Positions 17,898 to 29,100 of a stretch of DNA of 43,655 nt are shown in pieces. A program made the position numbers and the translations under genes. A model generated the notes under the pieces. It made no database searches and was not told where the DNA came from. It saw only the letters and a program-made list of their open reading frames with translations. This DNA is from Candidatus Omnitrophota bacterium (lineage in GTDB: Bacteria > Omnitrophota > Omnitrophia > Omnitrophales > Aquincolibacteriaceae), in contig JAUYMS010000047.1 of the NCBI GenBank assembly GCA_030698625.1, forward strand, positions 76,210 through 119,864, written 5' to 3'. Within the stretch, counting starts at the first letter, position 1. Each line of letters starts with the position of its first letter.

Positions 17898-19442
17898 TTA
17901 CCACCCTGTCGGCATGTAATCCTTCAGAAATTTCCCCCAAACGTGGTTTCCCGAATTCAGGCCATCAAAGATCGGGTCCAAAAGCCGGGCCGCCCCGTCG
18001 ACAATATCGAGCGGCGGCTCAAAATCGTGCTCCGCTTTCTTTGCCCGTGTAAAATCAGCCGGGTCCTCGTCGGTAATCCAGCCCGTGTCTACGGCATTCA
18101 TATAAATACCGCTCTTGGCATAGTCGGGAGACGAGGTCACCGTCATCATATTGAGAGCGGCTTTGGCCATGTTCGTGTGGGGATGCTTGTCTGTCTTCGT
18201 GTATCTCGTAAACTTCCCTTCCATGGCCGAAGCGTTCACGATGTACTGCTCACCTGTAGGATTCCGAAGCATAAGGGCTTTAAGTTTCGATGCCAGGATG
18301 AAAGGGGCCACGGCATTCACAAGATGCACTTCAAGCATCTCGGGGGTCGATACGTCGGCAAGCGTGAGACGCCATGTGTTGATGGCACGGAGGTCCACCT
18401 GTTGCAGATCGGCGTCCAGTCTACCGTCCGGGAAAATTTCCAGTTCATGCTGGACATCATTGTCAAAGTCGTAAGGGATCATGGAAAGCCGCGCCGATTC
18501 ACTGATGCCGACATCCGAGCTATTGCCCGGCCATGTCTTGAGCAAAGTATTTTCGAGTTTCTGTTCGTCTGAGGAGAAGTGACCGCCGAGCAGCACTTGT
18601 TTGCATGTTTCATGCGCTGCTAGAAGCGGCCGTAACTCCGGGGGCAGCTCACTGACCGGTGTCGCTTCCCACTCCATCAAATGGCGGTAAAAGCCCGGGG
18701 GCTTACGCACGGTCTGCGCCGCATTATTCACCAGCGCATCAAGTCTCTTTTCCGTATTCAAAAGATAACGTGCAAACATCTCCACGCTCGGCGAATGACG
18801 CAAATCCAACCCGTGAATCTGCAGCCGGTCCTTCCACTCGCCAAAATCCTGTTCGCGGCTGAACCGCAGGGCGGCATCTTGGGGAAATCGGGTGCTGACC
18901 AACGTACGCGCACCGGCACGCAACAATTTGAGCGCCGTCTGAAAACCGATCTTCACTCTCCCGCCGGTCACCAGCGCTGTTTGTCCTTCCATCGAAGCTG
19001 TCTGAAAACGTTTGTTATAGTTCAGGTCACCGCAGGCGCCGCACATATAGTCATAAAAAAAATGCACGCGTGTATACGCAACCTTACACACGTAGCAGTT
19101 CTGAGCCTTCTTGAATTCTTTGACGGCGTGCTTTGGGGCCTCAAGCTGTGCGGGCGCGTTAAAGACGGGCGCCCGGCGAACCGTACGAATGGCCGTATTG
19201 TTACGGAGGTCACGGTCATGCTGATTGCGCCTCTTACGGCGGAGTTTGCGTGCCATACGAGTGCGGATGCGATTCTGTTGGATAGTGGGGCGGCCAACCT
19301 CCCCTGCGGCCTTCATAAGACGGACGCGATCGGAATGACTTACAGTCGCCAGGAAAGCCGGATTTCGGCTAAGCTCTTCGAGGGTACGGAGACATACCTG
19401 AAAGCCTTCAGGTGATAGAGTTGCTTTGATATCTTCGCTCAT
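17898..19442 (-). CDS. SDR-family protein with Cys-rich N-terminal extension
   Basis: The frame opens at 19496, but ATG 19442 is preceded at seven bases by TATAAT on the minus strand, so I take 19442 as a (leaderless) start: 514 aa. Residues about 30-95 are basic; then CYVCK...CGACGDLNYNKR forms a four-Cys putative zinc site just before the Rossmann start VTGGRVKIGFQTALKLLRAGA. NNAAQ is present. The expected catalytic YxxxK reads TNMAK in HPHTNMAKAALNMM, i.e. Thr in place of Tyr, so activity may differ from classical SDR enzymes. I recall similar long SDRs with this HPHTNMAK block in bacteria and eukaryotes, but substrate is unknown. Divergent from the START-domain gene. Confidence 0.8.
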   Translation of the reverse strand: MSEDIKATLSPEGFQVCLRTLEELSRNPAFLATVSHSDRVRLMKAAGEVGRPTIQQNRIRTRMARKLRRKRRNQHDRDLRNNTAIRTVRRAPVFNAPAQLEAPKHAVKEFKKAQNCYVCKVAYTRVHFFYDYMCGACGDLNYNKRFQTASMEGQTALVTGGRVKIGFQTALKLLRAGARTLVSTRFPQDAALRFSREQDFGEWKDRLQIHGLDLRHSPSVEMFARYLLNTEKRLDALVNNAAQTVRKPPGFYRHLMEWEATPVSELPPELRPLLAAHETCKQVLLGGHFSSDEQKLENTLLKTWPGNSSDVGISESARLSMIPYDFDNDVQHELEIFPDGRLDADLQQVDLRAINTWRLTLADVSTPEMLEVHLVNAVAPFILASKLKALMLRNPTGEQYIVNASAMEGKFTRYTKTDKHPHTNMAKAALNMMTVTSSPDYAKSGIYMNAVDTGWITDEDPADFTRAKKAEHDFEPPLDIVDGAARLLDPIFDGLNSGNHVWGKFLKDYMPTGW

Positions 19443-19449
19443 TCGCGCC

Positions 19450-19474
19450 ATTATACTCCATTTTGCTGTATAAT
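19450..19474. promoter_or_regulatory. Two divergent -10 boxes between the SDR and START-domain genes
   Basis: TATAAT on the plus strand (19469-19474) lies 10 nt before ATG 19485; TATAAT on the minus strand (19455-19450) lies 7 nt before ATG 19442. Both spacings put transcription at or within a few bases of the start codon. No good -35 hexamers are seen; the two promoters would overlap and compete. Confidence 0.45.
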
Positions 19475-19484
19475 GCGCAAGCTC

Positions 19485-20123
19485 ATGCGAACGCATACGT
19501 TAGCACTACTTATTATCCTCTTTGCGGCCGCGGCTCAGCCTGCGATGGCCGCCGACAGCTCCTGGGAGCTCGTCAAACGCGAAGGCGCCGTCTCACTCTA
19601 CTCAAGACCGGACCCTGACACCAAGTTCAACGCCTATAAGGGCGCAGCGCTCTTTGAGGCTCCCATTGAAACGGTTTACGCTGCATTCCTCGGGCCCGAA
19701 ATTGCCCAGCAGTGGATGTTTCAGCTTGAGACCATCCAGGCCTTGCCTGCCCCGAGCGACGTTGAGCGTTATTATATGCAATGGGACCTTCCGTGGCCCA
19801 TACCGGACGGGGATGTCGTCGCTGACATGAGCCGGGATTTCGACGAGGCAAACCGAACCTGGATACTCTGGTTTCTCAAACAGGACATTGAGTTTAAGGG
19901 AGGTTCGGGGTCGAAGCGCTTGGACGGCTTCAAGTGTGTCTGGCGTCTGAGTGCCATGGGAAATAATCAAACGCTTGTGGAATTCGGGTTAACGATAGTA
20001 CCCGGCGGGTCGTTCCCCCACTGGGCCGTCAACTACTGGAACCGTATCTTCACGATCAATAATGTCCAAGAATTGCTGAATTTTCTTTCCGAAGAAAAAG
20101 CGGTTACGCAGACACCTCAATAA
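19485..20123 (+). CDS. Secreted START/SRPBCC-type lipid-binding protein
   Basis: 212 aa from ATG 19485; ATG 19473 in the same frame lies inside the TATAAT box and is unlikely. Signal peptide (HTLALLIILFAAAAQPAMA). The mature protein starts WELVKREGAVSLYSRPD and has PIETVYAAFLGPEIAQQWM, YYMQWDLPWPIPDGDVV and a C-terminal helix, typical of StAR-related lipid-transfer (START) domains that hold a lipid in a helix-grip cavity. Its 3' end overlaps the convergent giant gene by 20 nt. Confidence 0.85.
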   Translation: MRTHTLALLIILFAAAAQPAMAADSSWELVKREGAVSLYSRPDPDTKFNAYKGAALFEAPIETVYAAFLGPEIAQQWMFQLETIQALPAPSDVERYYMQWDLPWPIPDGDVVADMSRDFDEANRTWILWFLKQDIEFKGGSGSKRLDGFKCVWRLSAMGNNQTLVEFGLTIVPGGSFPHWAVNYWNRIFTINNVQELLNFLSEEKAVTQTPQ

Positions 20124-23100
20124 GCCCCCGGTTCACCAACACCTCATCGATATAGCTCGCCAAAGCCACGGCAAAGCCCCCGGCGACCGCATGTGCACCC
20201 GGCACGATATTCTGGAGCGAGGATTCAAGCAGGCGGATGCGTTCAGCCCGATTCGGCACATTGCGAATCAGCGAGGCCGCCTTCAAGAGACCCGGAACCA
20301 AAAATCCGACAGCGGCCAAGTCTTCGTCACTGACCTCATCGGGGTTCAGGATAAACCGCACAGCGGCGGCGGGCAGTGAAGCGGTGTGAGCGGCCGAAGA
20401 AAGCGCAACCACACCGTAATGATGCCTTTCGATATGCCGCTCTAAGTCGCCGGGAGACACAACTTCGATGAGCTCAGCCAGTCTCGAAGCGCTCAGAAAG
20501 CGCTCGGCGTCAAACCGCTCCATCACACTCAAACCATTGTGTTTATTTCGCAGCGCATCAGCCGCCCTATCCAGCAGTTCCCGCGTTCCGGCAAAACCCA
20601 CTAGCGGTTGAGGTGCGAAACTTCCCGCCGACACATTATCCAGGCTCTTCAGCAGCACATAAAGCGCTCTCGGGTTACGGTCTATCAGAGGGTTGAGCCA
20701 AGCGGCGTCGAGAAGCACCTGTCCGGTATCCGCAGCGGCGGCCTCTTGCAAACGTGATTTCCATTTAGCCGTCGGACGAATCCGCCCCGTGCCGAAAGCC
20801 CTAACAAGCGCGCTCTCCGGACGCGTGCGCACAATACCGGCTTTTTCCGCATATGCGGCGCGCCCCAGTAACCCACTGAGCATCTTGACCAGAACCGCGG
20901 TTCCGAGTTCCTCGAAACGCAGCGGCAATGTCTGGGCCCGATACTTCTGAAAAACAGTAACCGTATCAACCCGGAGCTCTGAACGGTCGGCTCCCAGTCC
21001 GTCGAGGTGGTCTTTAAGTATACGTTCTGTCTTGCGGGTATAGCCGATTGTGTCGGGCGGCTGTATCAGGTTGGCCGGTCCGCGGATCGGTGCGCCGACA
21101 TTGACGACATCAAGCTCCGGGAGAACCAGCAGTTTATACCCCTGGCCTTCTGCTTCAAAGTTGTCTTCAAAAAAGACCATCTGACTAATTTCAAAGCCCT
21201 GTTTTATCAGATCATGCACACCATCAATCTTTCCCGGGTTCTCCTTCGCCAGAACAAGCACACGCCCGTCACCGATGTGAACCTGGAAGTCGTCAATACC
21301 GGCTTCGCGCAGACGTTCGCTGGCTTTGGCCTGCAGGATACGCAGCTTCCAGTTGTCGAGCTTATTGAGCTGATTGATCGAATAATCCAGATTCGGAGAG
21401 TAAAGGATGACGGCTTCTCGCCGACTGATCTTACGTGCATCAAACTCAGCCAATGACGCAAACGGCGCGTGAAAGCCAAGTCGGTCAGACTCTTCCGCAT
21501 CTAACTCCTGAAGGATCCGAATCGCAGCTTCAATATTGCGATTGTCCTTAAGACTAAGAATCCTGCCTTCCCTGTGTTCTTCGTAGTATGGCAAATCCTC
21601 ATCAGCCGTAATCTTGCCATCGGGCGATTGTGAAAACGCATACTTATGCGCGGAACCAAGTGAAAATAACTTTAAACGACTCAATGAGCGCGGATTAAAG
21701 CGCGGGTGCTCAAAAATATTTTCCAGAAAACCGAGCCCCATACCCTTCTCGAGCCCATCGAGACCCTCCGGGCCAAGGAACCGCAGTGTGTTGAGCTCCA
21801 CAATTTTGTCCGCATTCAACAAACCGACGATCAATCCCACCATTTCCTCAGAAATCGTGCCGTGCATCGGAATCAGCGTGTCATCAACATCAAAGATAAA
21901 GACGCGCTTATTTTTAAGCGCCTCTGCAATCTCAACCCAAGACTTAATGGCAGGCAGCGTGCTCGGTTCGATCCTTTTGGTGTCATGCACCACGAACTCA
22001 CTGCCGTGGATGCCTCGAATCACGCCGGCTTCAGCGTTAAGCTTGAGCGGCAACCTCGCAAGCAGTGATCTCGCTTCGAAAACAGCCGAGGTCCGGTGAC
22101 TGCTCCGTGCGAGCTTCGATGCCACGGCTAACGAGCCGCCAAACCCACTCAGCACCTCAGCCACCTCTTCCAAGCGGCCTCGCTCCAGGTCCGGAACAGA
22201 CCCCAAATATTCTCCTAAAAATCCCAGATCTTTACGGACCTGATCCATCGCGACGACATTGGAGCTATGAATCCCCTGTTCGATAAGAAAAGACTGGAGT
22301 TCTCTGCGGAGCGGGCTCGCGTCCAGATCCTCATAAAGCGGGGCGATCAAGCGCGCGAGCGAGCGCTTCATCACGGGCGGTATGCGAGGGCCAAAGTTTT
22401 GATCCCGTGTCGCCCAGAGGAGTTGCCGCGTCGTTCTTACGGCTTCGACCGCGCCTGATTGTGTCCAGCGCATCATCACCAGATGGAGGCCGAAGACACG
22501 CATCTGGTCGGCATTCATAAAGCCGGAGATTTCGCCGCTCGATAGAAGCCTAACAATCTCCTTAACAACCGCTTCGTAGAATATCTCGGGTCTCTTGCTC
22601 AAAAAATCAATCGCGCGCGCACGGCCGACCGGCCCTGTTCCCAACATGCGCTTCAATACAGAAAAATCGGTATCCGGTGATAGCTCCGAACCGAAGGCCG
22701 CGACTTCATCTTCAAGCCCCGGCACCGAGAGGAGGTTCCGCCAATAGCTTTCTGACATACCCGCCGAGCCTTCCCGCCAAACGGCCGAGATTTTGCCGTT
22801 GATAATATCTACCATTTTTTCGTCAACTAAACTCTTCAGAGCTGTCAGGAACGACTCCTTTTCTGATTCGTCTACGCGGATCATCGTTGCTGACTCACGA
22901 TGCACACGGTCAATTTCCCGAATCCACCGCAGGACTTCCGCTGAAAACCGCCGCTCGGCAAGCTCCGCAGAAAATATCTCCGCATCCGCGATACGCGACC
23001 GATTCTGCTGCGGTTGACCATTCAATAATGCCAACAGCTCCGTTAATTGCTCTGAATCGAGCTCATCCTCGGAAAGGAGCCATTTGATCCGCGCCACATG

Positions 23101-26100
23101 CTTCCTCAGCAGCAAATGTACCGGGTTCTCACCGGCAGCAACGATATCCGTGAAGGAGCGGAACGTTCTGTCCTTATAGATAGAGACATACGGCATACGG
23201 TCACGGCCTTCTTCTGCCCAGACAGTTCGCATATCTTCGCTTGAAATCAGACTCGGCGGCTTGACATTATACCCTTCAACTTTCATCTCCGACCCGGCCA
23301 GCCATGAATGGAGGTTCTCCTGCAGAGGCATCAACTGTTCCTGGGTGAGCCCATCCACCACGATAAAGTTCGAATCAAAGTCACTCTGCGCTAAGGTCAG
23401 TCCCATCGTCAGTGAATTGGGCATCGAGAGAATTTCGGTGACGGCCGCAGCCGGGTTAATCTTTTTAATCTCTTCATCCAAACGGATCGTCGCGTACTTA
23501 AGCGCGGCGAACGCGTTGTCGGTATGATTGATTTGTTTGATCGCCTCTTGTGCCGTGTACTTCTGCAATGAGAGAACCGGGATACCTAACTCGCGCTTGA
23601 GCCGGCTGCTGCCGACATATCTTGTGTTTTCAATCATACTGACGGAAGCGAGCACATGAATACCCTTCTCGTGCAATGAAGCGACCATTCTCCGCTGTTC
23701 TTCACCGTCGGTCAGCTCCCCCGTCACTAAAATAATACCGTCACCCGCAGTCAGCCCGTGAAAGGTCATGGCGTAGCCATTCGCCCCGATATAATCCACC
23801 GTTTGTGCATCGGACTCGATCGGTGCAGGCCGGTTGCTCGCGGTCATGAGCGGAAGATGGGTTGCATCCGCAATCGCCGCGGCTCCATACAGCCCTGAGG
23901 TTGTAGGCCCGGCAACATAGAGCGTCTTTCCCTGGGCATAATAGGATCGCCGCAAATTCGCAAGCTTTCCCAATTCGCTTTCTAATGCCGCCTGTGCATT
24001 TTTCCCCGCGCTTCGAAATTGTTCCGGCGTAAGAGGCACCGACATACCCCGAAAAGCGTGATCGGTCCACACGGTCTCTTTGGTATCAGCGACCGGATAA
24101 TGACGAATCGCCGCATCAAAAGGCACTACTGCACCATCTGCCGGCGCATTCCAAACCCGCACGGCTTCGCCGAAGGGCGCGTGACCTGGCTCCGTTGCAT
24201 TCACCGCCTCCAGGAACACATACGGAAAGGTTTCTGAGGCGAGACGCTCAAGGGCTTCCGGCGAGGTCCGAAGAACAATTCCGGCCGAGGCAAGTTCTGC
24301 GCGGCCGGTTTCCAACATTTGGCGAATATTCTGCATGACGCGTCCCGTCGTCGCTTCATCGTCGACATACAGGATGCGGCTGCCGGGCGGAACAACGGCG
24401 CGCGATTCAAATTCAGGGCTGCTTTGCAGCATATGCGGCTCCGCCATCGTAAGGCGGTTCGCACCGCCGGCCAGCGCAGAATCAAAGGCCCCAAACTTCA
24501 ACTTTGTCAGTGTCAATAACGGAAGTTCCAGTTCGCGTGCGGTCAGCAGACCGGGAAGAAGCCCTGCATTATATTTGCCCATGACATAGTCAAGCGCCTC
24601 GGTTCCACCCTCAGCACGTAAGGCTTCGATGACTGCATGCATCACGCTTGCCGCCGCGGCGACTGAGATCGGGTGATCGCTTCCGGTCACCGGAACCGCT
24701 TTCTTCAGTCCGTTGGAGTGAGGAATCTCAGCCGGCCTAAATTGAGGGTAAAAAAAGCGGTTCATGGGAAGGATCTTTCCTTCGCTGAGAAAGAGCCGTT
24801 TCTCTTCACCCGTAATCACCTCGCCGCTGGCCTTTCCCAAGATGGAGCGAAGAACCCAATCGGGATTTAAACTGTGGACCGCATTTGCTTCACGCCTGTA
24901 CGCCTCCGCGGCGTTGTCGTCAACGGTGAATTCGGGCAGCGCACGACGCACATCATCAATCGTGTAACTTCCGGGAGTAGTCGTCCTTAGTTCCGATCGG
25001 TCGCCTTCTTTTCTGGGCGCTTCGATGTGGGTAAGTGCCCTGTGCGCCGCCCGGACAATCTTTTCGGGTGAGATGCGCAGGTCCAGCTCCCTGCCGATCG
25101 TCACCGTCCGCATCGTGGCGGGATCGTCAAAACGCACGTCTAAAACCTTCACCTCCGCGCCCGGCATTTGCCACACGCCTGCCTCTCCGGTCGGCACAAG
25201 CGATGCAAGGACCGGTACGAGGATATTCCTTTCGGCATAGGCCTCCCGGATGACATCCGCGATGACCAACTCGAAATCGTGCCGGGCATCAGGGTCCTCT
25301 TTAAGGTAATTGTGATAGACCACGTTGTAGTAAATGAGGCCCGTGAGATTCGGCAACCCCTCTGCCAGGCCGGCATAGTCGGCGGTATCGGATTCCAACA
25401 CAGCACCTTCCAGCAGCTTAACGGCGGTAAAGGTATGAAACCTCTCCACGACGAAACGCTTAAACTGCTGCGGGTCAAAACCGCGGATGCGCTTTCCTAG
25501 TGCCAATGCCAGTGCGTTGAAATCAGGACGGAATAACTCGGGATTAAACCTTGTTCGTTGTTCGGGGTCAACTTCATAGACGACACTATAATAATTCGCC
25601 TGATTCAGAACGGCTTCCTGCCGGAGCTCTTCTGAGTCGGAGTCGTTTTGGTAAAGCATGACGTAATTTTTATAAATCTCGAAAAAGACCTGGTTGAGAA
25701 AGGGCATGACCTCACGGGCCTTTGTGTATTTATTCCAAAATTCATCAAACCGCTCGAGCGAAGCCTCCGTATCGGAATCGACCGCCTTCGCGAGAAAGCC
25801 GTAGGCATCGCGGTACTGGCGCACGACTTCGGACCGCACACCGGCTTCTCCCTGCGCCGCCCAGTCGAGACGAGCCCCCGCACGATCGACCGCCTCGAGG
25901 TACGCGCGCCCGAATCCCAAATAATCCATCCAATTCGAGGTGCGGTTCACAGCACCTGTGGTGTACGGAGCTTTGAAGACAAGATAGTAATCCTCAGGTG
26001 CGGCGTCCGCGGGAACATTACGGCGCATTTGCAGATTTTTCCAATGCTCATGCACGAGGCTGCTCACGCGCCCGCCTACAACCGGCGTGGTGTAGACAGC

Positions 26101-29100
26101 GGGGCCGACAGCGCGCACCGAGGTATAAACTTCCTTTTCGGCCGAGGCGAGCATGTCATTCTTGCCGAGTGTCATGTGTATCAAGTGAAGATTCCCTGCT
26201 TCGTCTGTCTCGAACAGCCGGCCGTCGGTGAGCAGGCTGCCCATGGCGGCTTCGGCGGAATCCCGCTTCATGAAAGCCAGTTCCCGCTCGTAGACATCCG
26301 GGCTTTGATCGTTCCACGAATAGTCGAGCAGATACGGAAGTGTGTGCAGGTTCAGTGCTTGGCCCATGTCCATATGTTTCGTTATTTCAAGAACGGCCGC
26401 CGCCGCGAGCCGCACCGAGCCGGTTAGATAGCGGATGTCCTGCGCTGCAACCCGAGCATTCTCTCCCGTTTGCTCCGGCATGAGAAGCACATCCACATTC
26501 CCGAATGCGCCGGAAATCAGGGTGGGTTCCGAAACCTCGGGTGAGACCGTGCCCACGACCGCCCTCGCAAGGCGCGCATGCACGGAAGGATAACTCGCCG
26601 CCGCAACGCCATTTTCCGGCGCATCGTCCGCACTAAACAGACCCAGCAAAACCCTCACTGCTTCTTCCTGCGACTGCGCCCTCAGTTCGGAGCGGTCTGT
26701 CTCCACGAGCGCACGGACATGGCCGATCATCGATTCTGCCCGCGGTTCACCGATAGCCGGCGTATCCGCCAAGCGTTTGCGGAGCGCTTCCAGCATTTCG
26801 TCCGGATCGGCTCCCGATTCGGAACGGATCTCAAGCAGCGTTGAGGCTGCGAACGCTTCGAGCATCAACAAAGTTCCCGCTTCGTTTTTGTTCTCAAGAT
26901 TCAGGGCGCCATCAATTTCCCCGGGGCCTACATACACGCGTAAAGACCGGCCCGCCTCAAGGAGAGGCCCGTCAATGCCGCTAGGCAGAACATAGTCACC
27001 CGCCACCATGGTGCGATCGGGATCAAGTTTCTCGCCGTCAAAAAGCGGCACATCAAAAACTGCGGCTTTGGTCACCGGCGCAATCTTGAAGAACTGACCT
27101 TTTGCACCGCCGTTGGACACAAAAGAGTAATGAAAGACATCGTTGGGCAGTTCCGCCCTGACGGCCTCGGCTTCGCTCAATGCTTCTGCCCCTGTAATTC
27201 CTTTTTTGTAGTACACAGAGTGCGGCGGCCGGCCGATGTCGAGCTCATGCCAGCCGCGGCGCGTCATAATGTCATGCAAAAGGTCGAGGAATGACTGCGG
27301 AAATTTCGGGTAATCATGCGGACGATCATTCAGATAGGCTACCGTATCGTTAAACACCGCAAAATTTGGCCCGGCCCTGATGGGCACAGGATTGACCGCC
27401 GTATCCAGCGCCTGATCATGAAAGCGGTCATAAGAAGCACCCGTGGTGACCACTATCTTCTTGCCCTGTTCCATGAGCCAGTTCAGCCAGAAGGCGTGCT
27501 CCGGATTTACCACATGACTGCGGCTTGAGCTGGCATCATTCATCGTACCGTCCCAATCCGTTGCAAGCGCATCAACGGATCGACCCTGTTGACGCGCCGC
27601 TTCCAGGCCGTCAAAGAGGAGCTTACGGTCACGAGTGGCCGCTGCCGCTTCTGATGGTACTACACCGGGCTCAACGGAACCTTTGCGAACAAGCCCGAGA
27701 TCGGAGACAACCTTCGCGCCCCGCTCTGCCGAACGCTTTCTAAAATCCCGGCTCTGACCCACGAGGTGGGCCGTCACCCTCTCCCGAATTCGATCATCGG
27801 AAATCTGCGCAAATACTTTCCCAAGATGAGTCGTGATGTTTTGCATCACCATCGGCGGAATGCGCGCCTCGCGATCGTGCTCCAGAAGATTTTCCAGCAC
27901 CCAAGTGAGCGCGGCGTCCGGAGACGCGTCTGAAAACCGCATCCAACGGAATAGAAGCTTGATCATCATATCGACCCTTGTCTGCTCACGCCCAAAAAAG
28001 GCTTCGAGCGCTTCGGCGGCCTCACCGTCAACGTCGAGCAACTTTAAGATTTTACCGCGAATACGCGGCGCAAGCTCCTGTTCGCGGGTTTCGGCAAGTT
28101 CCAGGGCGGCTGCCACAGAGAAGGCGTCTCCGTCACCAAAGGCGTCAATTAAGCGATTTTGCTGGGCCCGGTTCAGCGTTTCATTCCCTTGCCAGGACCG
28201 AAGAATAATTTCCATCAAATAGGGCGAAAATCGCCAATCCCATTTTTTCAGTTCAAACGTTCTCGGTTTATTGCTTGCAAGCCGGCCGCTTAGCACCGCT
28301 GACTCGGGCAGATTGGCGAGCCACTCTCGGTCGAGATCGTTTAACTCCTGCTCATAGCCTACGATCTCAGCCTGCTCGGTCCAGAAGCGGTCGGAGAATC
28401 GCGTGCTGTGATGACGCCACACCGGGATCAGCTTTCCGTTCCAGACCCGGATCATCGCTTTGGCCAGGAGCTCACGCAGGACCGGCACCATTTCCGCTTT
28501 GTTCTCCTCACCGAATTCAAATGACCGCTTCCCTGCGGTGTATTCCGCCTCGAAACGACGCACCCAGTTGAGGGCTGCGTCACTCAAGTACGCTGTCTCA
28601 CGAGGTTCGTCAAGCAGGCGTTTCAAAGCCTGAAGGCGCGGCGAGCTTCGCACATCGCGGCCGCGGCTCGCCAAGAGTGTCTCCACATCCTCACGCCGCA
28701 TTTCTCCCTCCGTCAGAAACCAACGAATACGCGCGATCTGCTTGCGTGAGACGCCGCGAACGACTTTGATCTTGTTTCGAATGAGCTCCTCCTGGCTGAG
28801 GAACCGGCCGTTTTCGTAAACCCGGACCAGCGGCAGGCTTTCCAACTCGTAACTTTTGACTGCCGCATCTTCATGCCATGTCGATATCAGGCGCGGAGCT
28901 TTTTCATTAAGACCGTCCAAGGCGGCCGCGCCGACGCTGATCCAGCGGCCGAAAGGCTCCTGGAATTGAGCAAGCTCATGCTCACTCACGCCTTCGACAA
29001 ACACATAGGCCTCGTCAAAGTCGCTGCCCTGAATCATGGTGTGCGTGGTGAACGAACTCGGGAGCATGCGAATCTCGCGCACATGGGCGTCAGGATTTAG

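Noticed and set aside
18681-19415. Plus-strand open frame of 244 codons
   Set aside because: Lies wholly antisense to the SDR gene whose motifs are clear.
25648-26427. Plus-strand open frame of 259 codons
   Set aside because: Antisense inside the 5,619-codon gene; composition (His/Arg-rich) typical of a complement-strand shadow.
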